From the NCBI GenBank assembly GCA_025594325.1, contig JANHCV010000011.1, positions 124,001-188,000 of the forward strand: 64,000 bases of DNA, written 5' to 3'. The notes beneath the pieces are model-generated. The model saw nothing but the letters and a program-made list of their open reading frames with translations. It had not been told where the DNA came from and did not search any database. This document shows, piece by piece, positions 10,111 to 21,061 of the stretch. This DNA is from Blastocladiella emersonii ATCC 22665. Lineage: Eukaryota; Blastocladiomycota; Blastocladiomycetes; Blastocladiales; Blastocladiaceae. How positions within the stretch are numbered: position 1 is the stretch's first letter; every line of letters starts with the position of its first letter. A program made the position numbers and the translations under genes.

Positions 10111-12596
10111 CATCGGGAAATGGGGGGTCACCCCGCTGCGGTGGATCACGAAGATCTTCCTAGATCACTGTGATCTACGAAGATCTTAGCCTTGCAGAAA
10201 TCTAGCCCCGCTCGACCAGTCCGGAGTGGTTCCGCTCGCGAAGATCTTGGCACCCAACATAGATCTACGAGTAATCTATCGTGCTCGACCACAAATCTAT
10301 GAAGTAGTCGAGCGCTTGCACTCGCGCAGCGAACGGCTTTGAGACAAAACTCGCGCGACGCGTCCTTGACTGTCAAATCACAACACCAATCATCGCTGCC
10401 TTTGTCCTCCATAGTCGCGTTTGGAATAAATCAAGCAGTTCACTGGACTATCTCTCAGTCGTGCACCAGCTCGTCGCACAGGCGGGTCGGGAGAACCGTG
10501 GTTCAAGTGAGCAAACAGGGAGCACCACACATGCAGCGTGACCAACGAAGTGGGAAGGGGAGAGGGCCAGGGGCATCGATTCCCTCGAGGCGGTGTGCAG
10601 GATCGGCGTCAAGGAACGTGAAAATGGAGCTGTTGAAGAGCTGCACAGGCACGACAGGAATCAAGGTTGCGGGTGCCTGCCAGTGTGCCTTCAAGCGGGA
10701 GCGAGGTCGTAAGCGGGCGTAATCACGATGTTGTAGAGCCGCCAACAACCTTGCAGGACGGATCAGCGAGTTCCGGCTCGCGCATCTCACCACGTAGCAG
10801 GTCGGGCAGAGCAGCGACGGCCAGGATCCGCAGCTGTTTCGAGATCGTTTGACCACGGAACCACGCGGCGAGGGAGTTGCAGCGTGTCAGTAATGAGATC
10901 TTCAGACCTGCGTTGTGTATGCTTGACAAGAGGGGAGGAGGCATGGACCAACGCGACGCGGCGAAGCTGTCAAGCGAGGCGGCGGTCAAGCGCACGTGAG
11001 GATAGGCGGCGTTTGTTTTGGGCAAAGTCCTTCGCTCAGTCGCCACTGCCCACCGTCCACCCTTGCCGCCGCCGACTTCCTCTCTCCTCCCCCGCCACCC
11101 GTCCTTCCCCCCAACTCCCCTACGACGCATCCAACTCCATGCACTTGCTCCAGGACTGCATCGAGCACATCGCCAAGGCCTGCGCCGGGTACGAGCCAGA
11201 CCCTCCTTGCGCCGTCGTGTGCGCGCCACCTCGCCACCTCGTTACCTCGCACGAACGCCACCCACTGCTGCATCGCGCCGCGCCGCTGACGACGGCACCG
11301 GTCTGCCCTCACTGACGCCTCTCTCGTGCTCCCGCTGTCCAGGTCCCGCCGCGGCTGATACTGCCCGCCCAAGCCGGCCGACGCCACCCTTCGCCCCCTG
11401 GACGCTCTGAACCTCGCTGGCGTCGGCGACGTGGACGCTCTCGTCGATCCTGCCGTCCTACCCTTCCTCGGGCTCGAGACGGCCTGCGGTCGCATGCTCA
11501 TGGCGCCGCGTATTGTCGCCGCCATCGAGATCCCGCACAACGTGGCGCGCGCGCGGCGACGGCGCCCAGCAATCGCAAGTCCGAGGTGCTGCTCAACCTC
11601 ACGTTCGACTGGAACCGCAGGGCAACAACGTATGTTTGCGATCGTCCGCTTTGGGCTGCTTCCCGACCAGCGATCTGACCCGGACCGCCCCGCCTATAGA
11701 ACCTACGCCCGCGGCATCGTCAAGCTGATTGCCCATGGCACCCGCTCGCGCACCCTAGGCGACCTGTCCCCCTCCCCAAGTTGTGCGTGTGTTTTCGCGT
11801 GTCTGGTCGCCCACGCTAACGCCACCGCTGGCCGACGTAGCAAAGCTGCCCGGGCCGCACCTGTTTGCCATCGTGGATTGACTCGCACCTGATCGCACGC
11901 TCGTCGACATGGTGTACTTCATTGAGCTGGTACGCGTCGCGCACAATCCTGACTCGCTTCGTAGCTCACGCCCCAACGTGTCTGTGTAGTTTGCTCCCGT
12001 GGTCCAGTCGTACGTGCAGGGGTCGGCGGCGCCCATCGTGGATGTCGACATGTTCCGCCGCAGCTACTTCCACTCGCTGGTCGCGAGCATCGAGCGTCGC
12101 CGGGCCGCTCAGCCGTTTGTCCGCATGACACGGAGGAGGTCGTGCGCCGGTCGTTCACCAAGTCCACTGCCGCTGCCGCTGCCGCTGCGACCGCAGCCTC
12201 GGCGGCGGGTGCCCGAGGCGCGAGTCCGTACGGAGTAGCGCTGGATAGCGACGACGACGACGACGCGTAGATTTGATGCACAATACAGATCTGTTTCTCA
12301 CCCATCGAACTCTCCCGTTGTGTGCTGAGATCTCTGGCTTGACAAAGATCGCTTGAAAATCTCACAGATCCCCTCAGCGGCGGGGAATCTACGTTCGTTG
12401 CAAAGATCTATCTGCCCTGACGGAGTCGAGCTCGGCTGGACGGGAGGGATAGATCTATGGTGAGATCTATAGAAAACATAGGTTTGCAGTGGATTTCTAC
12501 CTAGATCTTCCCCAGCTATTTTGGCCCCCGAAACCCTAAGATCTATGAGAGATCTAGCTAGATCTCTTTGAGATCTTAACCCCCAATTTCCCGATG
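10111..12596. mobile_element. CATC-ended inverted-repeat element A (2,486 bp)
   Basis: The left end is CATCGGGAAATGGGGGGT; the reverse complement of the right end is CATCGGGAAATTGGGGGT. Both subterminal regions (10,130-10,320 and 12,285-12,580) are packed with AGATCT or near matches. It interrupts the Helitron reading frame inside QHRSAASAAP: a 22-bp unit (10,068-10,110, two copies) is found again immediately right of the element. No transposase is recognisable, so it looks non-autonomous. It carries the remnant gene at 11,137-12,268. Terminal inverted repeats plus arrays of short subterminal motifs resemble CACTA-type or hAT-type organisation, but the family is not assigned. Confidence 0.75.
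11137..12268 (+). pseudogene. Intron-bearing gene remnant inside element A
   Basis: Pieces of coding sequence separated by splice-like gaps: MHLLQDCIEHIAKACAGYE near 11,140; LNLAGVGDVDALVDPAVLPF near 11,410; TYARGIVKLIAHGTRSRTLG near 11,700; MVYFIEL (11,909-11,929) joined over a gtacgc...gtgtag intron to FAPVVQSYVQGSAAPIVDV; then MFRRSYFHSLVASIERRR; and, after a frame slip, EEVVRRSFTKST, an alanine run and an acidic DSDDDDDA before the stop at 12,266-12,268. It looks like the 3' half of a real gene. The product is not recognised. It is either a captured host gene or the element's own accessory gene. Confidence 0.5.
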
Positions 12597-13770
12597 TGCA
12601 GCACCGCAGCGCCGCATCTGCAGCGCCGGCCGCTGCTGGAACAGCTCCTGTCGCTCCGCAAGGCGGGCAGTCGCCGCTCGTCGGCGCGTCAACCACGTCA
12701 GACGCTGCTGCCGAGTCGCAGATCGGCGTCGATCCCAAAAACGTTGTTGAGGACGGTCCAGAAGCGCCAGAAGTACCCGCCGCCGACGTTTGGCGCGGTA
12801 CCTTCGCCGCGAGATCAACGGAATCTGCAGCGAAGCGCAAGCGGTTCCTCGTCATGAAGGCTGCAGACTCGCTCAACAACTTTGACCACGCGACTCGCGG
12901 CAAGGAGTGGACGGAGACGGAGCAGCGCACCAAGCACACGCCGGCGTACGCGAGCCTCGCGCAGGTTTCGCTCAAGTTCAACCTGAACAAGGAGCAGCAC
13001 CGCGCGTTCGTGCTCTTCCTCATGCCGCTCATCGCCACGTTCATTGGCGGCGACAGCGGTGTCGCCGAGGCCGCCGCGTCATTGGATCCAGGCGCCCTCG
13101 CGTCGGGCCGCGACCGGCCAAACGCACCAGCTCTCGCCTCGCTTCCGCCCATGAGCAAGGATCGCTCGCCAATCATTCTCACAGGCTCAGGCGGCACGGG
13201 CGGCACGGGCAAGTCGCGCGTCATTGACGCGATCCGGTACTTTCTCGCGTCCTGGAACCGCGAAAAGTGCATGATGGTCATGGCCATGACGGGCATCGCT
13301 GCCGCCAACATTGTTGGTACCACCATCCACGCTGCGTTCCGGCTCTCGCTCAAGGGGGAGAGTCTCAGCCCCAACATCAAGCGCATCCGCACCGACTCTG
13401 CTGGCGCCAGCGCGTGGCAAGGACGTCACGCCGTGATCATCGACGAGTTCTCCATGTGCAACGCGCAGCTGCTCGGACGGGTCGATGCGAGCCTTTGCAA
13501 CCTGCGTCGGTGCGACAAGCCGTTTGGCGGCTGCATCATCATGCTCGCCGGCGACCATTTGCAGCTTCCACCAGTGAACGGCACGGCGCTGTTCCAGCTA
13601 CCCGAGGTGCTCAACAATGCGCCAGACTCGTTCTTCGAGCGGCTGCTCGCGTATGACACCACGGGCGCGAAAAAAAAGCACTCAGGCCAGCTCATGTACT
13701 GGCGCGCCCAACGTGTTGTTCGACTCGTGCGCAGCAACCGGTTCGTCAACGACCCATCATGGGGCAGGTG
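12597..13770 (+). pseudogene. Helitron PIF1-like helicase, N-terminal half
   Basis: The open frame contains a PIF1/RecD-like superfamily 1 helicase: ...FNLNKEQHRAFVLF, Walker A ILTGSGGTGGTGKSRVI at about 13,170-13,220, motif Ia MTGIAAANIVGTTIHAAF, Walker B VIIDEFSMCN at about 13,436, and motif III MLAGDHLQLPPVNG at about 13,540. The Walker A has a three-residue GGT duplication compared with the usual GxGGTGKS. The frame stays open to 13,770 (FVNDPSWGR), where the second CATC-ended element begins. It continues in frame after 17,518. Helitron helicases unwind DNA during rolling-circle transposition. Confidence 0.85.
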
Positions 13771-14559
13771 CATCGGAAATCGCGGATCACAAATTGTGCG
13801 GCCAGCTGCAAATTTGCACTCAATTCTTGGGCCGGGTCGGGTGAGGGTCGAAATCGCATATCAGGATTTCTGGTGAATGCGATACATGAGCGTGATGGGT
13901 GAGGTCAGGGGGATTTTTTGCTGGTGGTCGTGGTGGTTATAGTCGCCCTTGAAGTAAGTTGGACTTTTCATCACAACGGCTCAGTCGATTGCGCTGTACT
14001 CGAAGGTGATGGACTGACCGTGCTAAGAGCTACAAAAGAGATAATTAAGCGTTGGGGTGGTTGGAAGCCGGGTGTCAAGACAAAAATGGCGATCGGATTC
14101 TCAACGCTAACACACCGCCAGGGTTGATTCAAGAAGCTAACCTCGAAAGTCGTTCCTGCGCAACGGAGTGAAGGATGTGACTCGCGCAAATATATTTAGC
14201 GCTCAGAGGAGCACGGAAACGATAGACACAGTTTGAATTCATGGGGTCGCAAATCGAGTACAGCATCCAATCCAGAGGGTAAACAGGCTTTCTCCTTGCG
14301 GCAAACTGGTCAACTACCTCTACCTCGGTAGATAAACTTGGTTTCCTGGCCGGGATTGCAGTTTAAAGAGGTCGAAACCTATGTTCGCCTGAAGGGGTTT
14401 GCGGCACGCATGCTGTTGCGGATTGCGCTCGCGGATCGAGCTTATTAGGTGGACGCCTACCGGCGCGGCAGGCCAAGCGGCCAAAAAAAGTTGATTTTCT
14501 TCAATTGTTTGTACGTGGCCGCATACTGGCCCGATTCGTACAAGTTGACGAGAGCGAGC

Positions 14560-15060
14560 GAGTGAAGGACCGCTTCCGCTAGCACGAATGGACAACAATT
14601 GCCAGCCTCGAGTAAAGCTGGTGAGCCCTGGTACTTAGCTTGCTCACAATTCAGCGCTTCAGCGAGAGCGCGCGGGACGGTCGCCCAACCAGTGAAGCAC
14701 GTCCACGGCGCTGAACCGGCACGTTGCAAATCTTTCCAGACCTGAATGAGGTGCATGCGATCCAGTCGGTGCGATTGAGCGCCTGGAACGCATCAAAGTC
14801 CACTTCAGAGAGTTGCGAATGGTGCTATTCCTTTGCTTGAACACAGGGTCGCGGAACGGCCATGCTCGAGCTGCCTCTGACGCTGGTAGAACATGTAACA
14901 CCCCGTGATCGAGCTTCACTATCTGCCACGCGACGATTTTAGAGTTGAAACGCGACGTGAACGTTTCCAGCTTCATGGTAGAGTCATGGATCAGTAGGCG
15001 ACATTCTGTTCGTCACTCAAGGGCGGGTCTCCGACTTGGCGAGCGGCCCTATCAACTAGC
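14560..15060 (-). pseudogene. Degenerate member of a dispersed coding repeat (other copy 2,290-2,830)
   Basis: On the minus strand: VGDPPLSDEQNVAY, then after a frame slip STMKLETFTSRFNSK, IVAWQIVKLDHGVLHVL, FRDPVFKQRNSTIRNSLKW, RRSIAPT and RFSAVDVLHWLGDRPAR. The same motifs in the same order are found at 2,290-2,830. The 319-nt stretch 14,659-14,976 is open. The protein is unknown; motifs do not match a transposase catalytic triad that I can see. It lies in the left half of element B. Confidence 0.5.
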
Positions 15061-16111
15061 TGAAGCTACCGGCGGTCAAATCCAAAGCGGACATGACTTC
15101 TTCTGATGCGCTGGGAGGGACAGGCGCGGCTCGTCAGCGGCTGGCGGTGCCTGTGCTACGGGTTCAGCGCGGCGCTCGAATCACGCAAGTAGACATAAAC
15201 TAGGCGCAATTTGGAAGAAATCCATGGGTTGAATACATTGCATCAACTGGCAACTACAGCATGCGTAAAACATGCACGGAAGGTGGATGGAGCAAATCAG
15301 CGAGCTGTGGCGAGCGTGTAAACTCCACCGTCCGACGCCACCGCAGGGTCACGTTGGCCGCGTCCGTTCACGCTTGGCCTGCGAGCTCGTTCAGGCGCAA
15401 GGTCCCCTTCAATCCGCGATGAATGACCTTTGCGGCTCGCTTGAGAACCTCGCGTCAGCTGCGGTACGATCCGGCCGCTGCGATGTGCTTGGTACTCGCT
15501 CTCGTGCGGCTGAGTCCAGCCGCATCCGTAACATCCGGCTGTCGTCGCGCAGGCAAGAGAGCCGAAGGCATGAGCTCGCTCTTAGTATGTTCGTACGACC
15601 GTTACACGGTTATCAGACCCGGCTCGCTTCTCGGCCCCAGTTCACGAAGGAAACGGTGGGTGCTCGCTGTGGACACGAATGCGTGGAATGGGACGGCGAG
15701 CTGCGACCCCAGCAACTGTCATGACAAGGGTCTCGTCGCTTCCAAAGCCTAACCAACATCTAAGCTTTGATCGACTCGAGAACAAAGGGGGGTAACCGCG
15801 CGGCCGCGTCACGACCCCGAACTCGCCATGCTTGCCCAATTCCTCTCTCCTCCCCTCGCAGTCCTGCTTTTAAGTGCAGCTTGTCGTTTTTTTTTTAACC
15901 GCGCGTTTCAAGGATAGCGAAACTGAGCGAGAGTCGTGGCACGGCGGGTTGCGAGACGGGGTGCGAGACGCGTCGCGAAAACACGTGTGCGGTCACCCGC
16001 ACGTGACACAGCTTGGCTTGGACTTTGCCGCGAGCGCGCGTCGGGGAAGCGAGTGACTCTTCGCCACGCCGCGGTCGGTCCCCGCTCTCTCGCTCATCAC
16101 CACTCGCTGCA

Positions 16112-17110
16112 ATGTATCACCCGTCCACCAAAGAAGCACACTACGATCTCGACGCGCGGCAACCACGCGGCCACCGTCAACAGGTACGCGTCACATCCCG
16201 CTGCCGCGCCCGCCGCCGCGCGCTTGGCTCCCATCGCGCCGACCGTCGTGTTGCGCTCCCGTGGCGGTGCGCCCGGTGTGGTGCCCTTCACACTCTGCTC
16301 TGGCGCGTCGACGACGCGCTGTGAGACCAGCGGTGTCGTCGCTGCCGCGCGTGCGCACCGTCGTACGCGGGCTCCGCCGCGCTCGTTCCTCGGGCGCAGC
16401 ACGGCGCAGCGCAAGGGGACCCCACCGGGCTACCAGCCGCGTGCGCGCTCGTCAAAGGTGCTGACACCTGTGCGGTGCCCATGTAGCCGCCGGCGCGCGT
16501 CCGCCACCAGGGACTCAACATTTGGCGACTCATGGACCTGAGACCATCGAGCCAGCCTCGCTCGCGACGGTACGCCGTCTCCGCGTGTCTCATGCACTCA
16601 CGCTGCACGCTCGCGCCAGTAGCGCCGACAGGCTCGCTCAAGCGGTTCGACCGCGGCCACCGCGTGCGTCAAGTCCCAGTCGCAGGTACGCTTGACACTT
16701 CTCGTCGCTGCGCAAGAGTTGGCGCGCGACTGACATGCTCGCTCGCATTGCTCCTCGTAGCCCCTCGTGATCCACTGGTCTCTCGCTACACTATCGACCC
16801 GCCGCCTCTCAACGGATGAACAACTGGCGCGCAGCATCCGCAAGCTGTACGGCGCCGTATTCGAGGCGACTCGGTACGCCCTCGTCACACGCCGCTCGAG
16901 GCGCAGCGCGACTCACATGAGCTCTCGGACCTTTCTTGCTTGTAGCAGCGATCTCTGACGACCATCTCGCCCGGCCGGTTTCTGTACTCGGGGTCGTGGC
17001 GCGACCTGACCGTGGATCGCAGCAAGTGCGACGCGCACGCGGTTTGGGTCACGGTCGGCGGCTTCGAGTGCGGAGACCTGGTGCTGGCGACGGCGTCTGC
17101 TCTCCGCTCG
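16112..17110 (+). pseudogene. Intron-bearing gene remnant inside element B
   Basis: A first exon-like piece starts ATG at 16,112 (MYHPSTKEAHYDLDARQ) and ends CAG|gtacgcg at 16,183. A later piece reads LVIHWSLATLSTRRLSTDEQ and RSIRKLYGAVFEATR, ends at a gtacgcc donor near 16,877, and after an acceptor ...cttgtag near 16,946 continues, one frame off, as ISPGRFLYSGSWRDLTVD and AVWVTVGGFECGDLVLAT. Splice motifs match those of the intact genes in this window. The product is not recognised. The FLYSGSWRDL...VWVTV segment loosely resembles SIYHGKLLRGSPTDW...SFMVK in the remnant at 58,365-60,060. Confidence 0.45.
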
Positions 17111-17215
17111 GGTACCTGCTTGTCGTGCATCGTCGTCGCGCATGGGCCGGGATTCCGACTCGCATGCCGCGCGACCCGCAGCGGTGGCGACCTGACCTGT
17201 ATCTGAGATCTCCCT

Positions 17216-17487
17216 GTACGCAATACACTCGCAAATTTGCACCAAAACGCAGTCCCCATCTTGAGAATATGCCATCAATTCGTGCACCAACCGGGTTGCT
17301 CGCCTCACCAATTGGCCATCAAATCTGCCATCAAGTCGCAACAGATTGAACGGCAATTGGTTGCAAATTTGCTGTCCTAGCCGAACCGCGGGCCGCCGCT
17401 CAATTTGGTGCAAATTTGCTCAGGTTTAAAATTTGCCTCCAAACCATGTAAATTGGCCGCAAATTCGCAAGGCCCGGATTTGCGATG
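17216..17487. repeat. Subterminal array of GCAAATTTGC palindromes (right end of element B)
   Basis: Within 270 bp the palindrome GCAAATTTGC or a one-base variant occurs at least four times (near 17,230, 17,360, 17,410 and 17,458), mixed with CAATTGG/CCAATTG motifs. This part is far more AT-rich than its surroundings. Such subterminal arrays are usual transposase-binding regions in hAT- and CACTA-type elements; function here is inferred. Confidence 0.6.
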
Positions 17488-17518
17488 TGTCTTGACGCGT
17501 TCCGCCATGGGGCAGGTG

Positions 17519-18767
17519 TCTCAACGCGTTCCGCCTTGACAAGGCCCCCGACGAGCTGCGCCGCCTGCTCGACTTGCGCACGACCGCTCGCCTGCGCCAG
17601 TCGAGCGACGACAAGGGCAACAACGCGCTCAAGAAGATCCTCCAGACGTGCCGGCTCACAGTCATTGCGCCTGACAACTACACGCGTCACACCTTCAACC
17701 TGCTGTACACGCGGCTCGCCGCTGCGGACCCAGAACGCGTCGTGTTTCAGATCAAGGCCAGCATCACGCGCAAGAAGGAGCGAAACGGCGCAACCGTCCG
17801 CCTCCCAATTGGCGAAAGGGACCTGTTCCGTCTTGCCAAGGAGCCCGACTCGATCACTTGTTTGCCAACCATCCTCAAGGCCTTTGTCGGCATGGAAGTG
17901 CGCGTCAAGGTCAACCAGTGCGTCAAGAAGGGGTGCGCGAATGGCGCTATTGGCGTCGTGCACCACATTGACTGGTTTCCGGGCACGACGTTTACTGAGA
18001 CCGGCTCGCGCATGTACTGCCCATCGCGGGAGCCACATACTGTGTGAATCGACCTGCCCAACGCGCCGCCTGGCCCTCGGTTTCCTGGCATGCCGGCCAA
18101 TTGGCCAGACACGGTCATCCCGCTTGCCATGCACTTGGACGACTTTCTCTACAAGGAGGGCGGTATGACGTCGCGCGAGCGAACCAAACTCAAGAAACCC
18201 GAGTCCGGCGCACTGTGCGCCAGGATGGTCAAGAACTTTGATACTCACAAGCAGTACAAGGACCACGAAAAGGTCAAGATCAAGCAGTTCCCAATTGTGC
18301 CCGCCTTTGTGACAACGGCGCACGGGGTCCAAGGCGTGACCAAGAACGCCATCATCTTGACGGATCCGTCCCCAGCTGGCTCGTCTGGATCAATCAACAG
18401 GTCGTTGCTGTACGTTGCGCTCTCGCGGCTCCGCAAGAGCGCGTTCCTGTGGGTTCTCCATCCGATCCCGGACAGCGTGTATGACGCCATGGTCTCTGAT
18501 CCGCGGGCCGTGGCCGAAGACTTGCGGCTCCAGGCGCTAGACGTGTTGACTGAGGGCGCGTTCGCTCACAGACAAACTGTTGCGCACAACCACCCCCGAA
18601 TCGCGGAGCTCTTTTGCCACGCGATGCAAGAGCACCGCCAGATCAAGAGCGACAAGGAGGACGAGAAGAAGGCGCGTGCGCGAGAACGGTCCAGGAGGTA
18701 TCGCGAGCAGAAGCGCGCCACAGAATTGCTTCAGGAGCAGCGGAGCAAACGGCCTTGGAACATTTAG
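17519..18767 (+). pseudogene. Helitron PIF1-like helicase, C-terminal half
   Basis: Continues the helicase: FRLDKAPDELRRLLDLRTT, KILQTCRLTVIAPDN, then VRVKVNQCVKKGCANGAIG, the C-terminal motif FVTTAHGVQGVTKNAIIL, SLLYVALSRLRKS and a basic coiled C-terminus ending with a TAG at 18,765-18,767. The only visible lesion in this half is a single in-frame TGA at 18,045-18,047, between SREPHTV and IDLPNAPPGP; the frame is the same on both sides. That suggests fairly recent inactivation relative to the Gypsy pieces. Confidence 0.85.
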
Positions 18768-19454
18768 TGTACATCATATCATTCATTTTATTCAAAACAA
18801 TGTCAGTGCGTGATGGGGAGAGAGATGCGACTCTGTAGTGGCAAGCAACGTTCAGCGGTCCAAAAACTCCCACGTCAGCGTCATTCCAACGTTGCAGAGG
18901 GCTTCAGTTGAAGCGTACTCGGCTGGGAGGAAGCTCAGCACAATGGACGTGCGATCTTGGCGGAGAAGAGGTTCACTAGAGGGGACGGTGAGGAGGTTCA
19001 CGAGAGGACAACAGGCTGTATGTGGTGGCTAATACTAGCAACTGGTCAAAGGAACAAGAGAGAGAGGGGATGCGGGGGCGCGTCGTCCAATGTGAGCGGG
19101 CCGACGCGTCGCTCGGTGAGGTGAGGCGGTCCGCGGCGATGATAAAGGAGATCGGCGCGGTGCGCGTGACGCGCGTGACGCGGGCGGGGTCGCACGCGTC
19201 CGGTGACTGTGGCGCAACGCGGTCACGTGTACTTGAACTGCTTCAGCCCTCGATTGAAGACCAGACGCGAAGCGTCTAGGTGGTTCAAGTAAAATTGACG
19301 CGTCGCGCAGCGGTGACGAGGAGGGGGAACGCGTCCGAGTGGCGTCGCGTGACGCGGTGGGAAACGCGTCGCGTGGGACGTGGCTTGACTTGAAACATCT
19401 CGCACTGAGCCACGCGGCACGACCATTCACCACACCGCGCGTGCCGCTGTGACT
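18768..19454. other. Presumed Helitron 3' flank, no gene
   Basis: Between the helicase stop and the Gypsy RNase H fragment. It contains CG-rich repeated motifs such as GACGCG and CGCGTGACGCG, but no open frame of interest. The Helitron 3' end (hairpin followed by CTRR) should lie here; several CTAG tetranucleotides occur (for example near 18,986 and 19,033), but I could not choose one. Confidence 0.4.
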
Positions 19455-19990
19455 CGACCTTCATGGTGCGGAAATGCTGCGCGCCCTCGAGGTGGTGCCG
19501 CCACACCTTGAACGCGACCTTGATGGCGAGCAGCTCCTTATCAAGCACTGGGTAGTTGAGTTCCGCCGCCTTGAGCGAGCGCGAGTGAAACGCGACCGGC
19601 TGCAGCTCGCCCGCGTTGTCGCGCTGTGCCAGCACGTACCCAATGGCGAAGTTGGACGCGTCCGTCTCGACCACGAACAGCTTGTTAGGGTCCACGTGCA
19701 CCAGCACCCCACCCGTGGCGAACTGCAACTTGATGGCCTCAAACGCTGCCGCCTCTGACTCGCCCCACCGCCACGCCATGTCCTTCTGCGTGAGCCGCGT
19801 GAGCGGCAGCGCCCGCTTTGAAAAGTCGGGGATGAAGTTGCAGTAGTAGTTGGCAAGGCCAAGGAACAACTGCACCTGCTTGACCATCCGCGGCGCGGGC
19901 CACTCTGTCATGGCGCGCACCTTCCCCGGATCCATCCCAACGCCCAATGTGCTGACCACGTGCCCAAGGTACTCGCCCGTGGCGCGTCTG
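19455..19990 (-). pseudogene. Ty3/Gypsy reverse transcriptase thumb and RNase H (fragment)
   Basis: Minus strand: EYLGHVVSTLGVGMDPGKV (RT thumb junction), KQVQLFLGLANYYCNFIPDF, ALPLTRLTQKD, AFEAIKLQF, then RNase H: LFVVETDASNFAIGYVLAQ with the first catalytic Asp, VAFHSRSLKAAELNYPVLDKE with the catalytic Glu, and AIKVAFKVWRHHLEG. The frame is intact over about 500 nt but truncated at both ends: the RT palm with YxDD is absent upstream, and the RNase H end lies at 7,650, across the inserted DNA. Confidence 0.9.
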
Positions 19991-20480
19991 CACAGACGCG
20001 GCGCCAGCCAACCTTGGTGATGGAGGTATCAATATCATGTCGCACGCTATTGCGTGTGTGTGTGCGCGCAGGGCAGTGCAGCGCCAATGTTGAGGCTGCG
20101 GTGGAGGTTGTAGCGCCACAGCATGAGCGCAGGCGGGGACCACGCTGCGCAGGACCCGGACCGTTGTAGGGACGGGCGACAAGGACGTTGTGGCGCTGCA
20201 ATGCGCGGGTACAGGGATTACTTGGGCTCATGAGGGTGGCAAGCTGGTCTTGGAGCGGGTGCACAAGGTGCGCGCAGCTGATAGCGGCAGGCGGCCAGCG
20301 AGGTAGCAGGGACGTGCTGGGGACCAGGAGAGTTGAGGCTGAGAACGTGGAGGACAGGGAGTGGGAGGCCGGGGGGCGAAACGCAAGGAACCTGAGCAAG
20401 AGGAACGTGGGCAGCCAGCGATGATGCAGGCCAGGTGGTAGTGACGGCGACAGTGCGCAGCCAACAACAGGGTGGCGGGG

Positions 20481-20690
20481 GAGGTACACGGCTGGAACTT
20501 GAGCAGGCGCGCAAGCGTGACGGAGTGCTGGCGGCCATGGAACGCGAGCGCAAGCGCAAGCGGCGACGACGGGGGTGGTGGTGGGAGGTACACGGCTGGA
20601 ACTTGAGCAGGCGTGCAAGCGTGACGGAGTGCTGGCGGCCATGGAGCGCAAGCGCAAGTGCAAGCGGTGCCGCGTACGCAGCAGCGAGCG
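20481..20690. repeat. Tandem duplication with a 104-bp unit
   Basis: Two adjacent copies begin with GAGGTACACGGCTGGAACTT at 20,481 and 20,585. They run through GCAAGCGTGACGGAGTGCTG and CGGCCATGGA and diverge in the following AGCGCAAGCG-rich part. The surrounding 19,990-20,860 has no recognisable gene; its open frames are biased-composition artefacts. Confidence 0.85.
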
Positions 20691-21061
20691 AGAGCGACCG
20701 CGGATGGCCTGGCGATCGTCACAAGGGTCGTTGCAGAGGCCGCGGGCATGGTGGTCGCGGTTGTTGCAGTTGTTGCAGTCGCCAGGCCCAGCGAGGTGCG
20801 CCTGTGGGGTGGGGCGGGGCGGTTGTTGCGGCCAGACCATTAGGAGGGCCACACGCGTAAGTTAACACTCAGCCTTCCGTGCATCGTGCTCAACCTTCCT
20901 CTCACACCCTGCACCTGTACGCTTCAACTGGTTATGAGCCCTGCTCGCCCTTGAAGCTCGATGTACCTACGTACAGCCTCCGCTTTCTCCAAGTCGCTTC
21001 CACACCTCTCTGCCGCCGCGTGGTCACTGCACCCGCGCCCGCTGTGCTGACGTGGGCCGCG

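Larger units (their letters stand above)
13771..17487. mobile_element. CATC-ended inverted-repeat element B (3,717 bp)
   Basis: The left end is CATCGGAAATCGCGG; the reverse complement of the right end is CATCGCAAATCCGGG. Similarity continues imperfectly for about 40 bp (AATTGTGCGGCCA against AATTTGCGGCCA). The right subterminal 270 bp contains several GCAAATTTGC palindromes, and one lies at the left (about 13,807). It splits the Helitron helicase. The 13-bp CATGGGGCAGGTG flanks it at 13,758-13,770 and again at 17,506-17,518, but 18 bp separate the right end from the second copy. It carries a coding repeat (14,560-15,060, minus) and a gene remnant (16,112-17,110). No transposase was recognised. 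Confidence 0.75.

Noticed and set aside
15272..15724. A 150-codon plus-strand frame in element B as a possible transposase
   Set aside because: No catalytic DDE/D pattern, zinc finger or similarity recognised; composition like other chance frames.
13758..17518. Reading CATGGGGCAGGTG as a simple 13-bp target-site duplication of element B
   Set aside because: The inverted end stops at 17,487, 18 bp short of the second copy, so the repeat does not abut the element on the right.
20030..20080. CRISPR-like or phage-like repeats
   Set aside because: No regularly spaced direct repeats with unique spacers occur anywhere; the genome is eukaryotic.
20188..20860. Open frames with Arg/Ala-rich repeats around the 104-bp tandem duplication
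   Set aside because: All frames on both strands are open and repetitive because of the repeat composition; no start context or homology.
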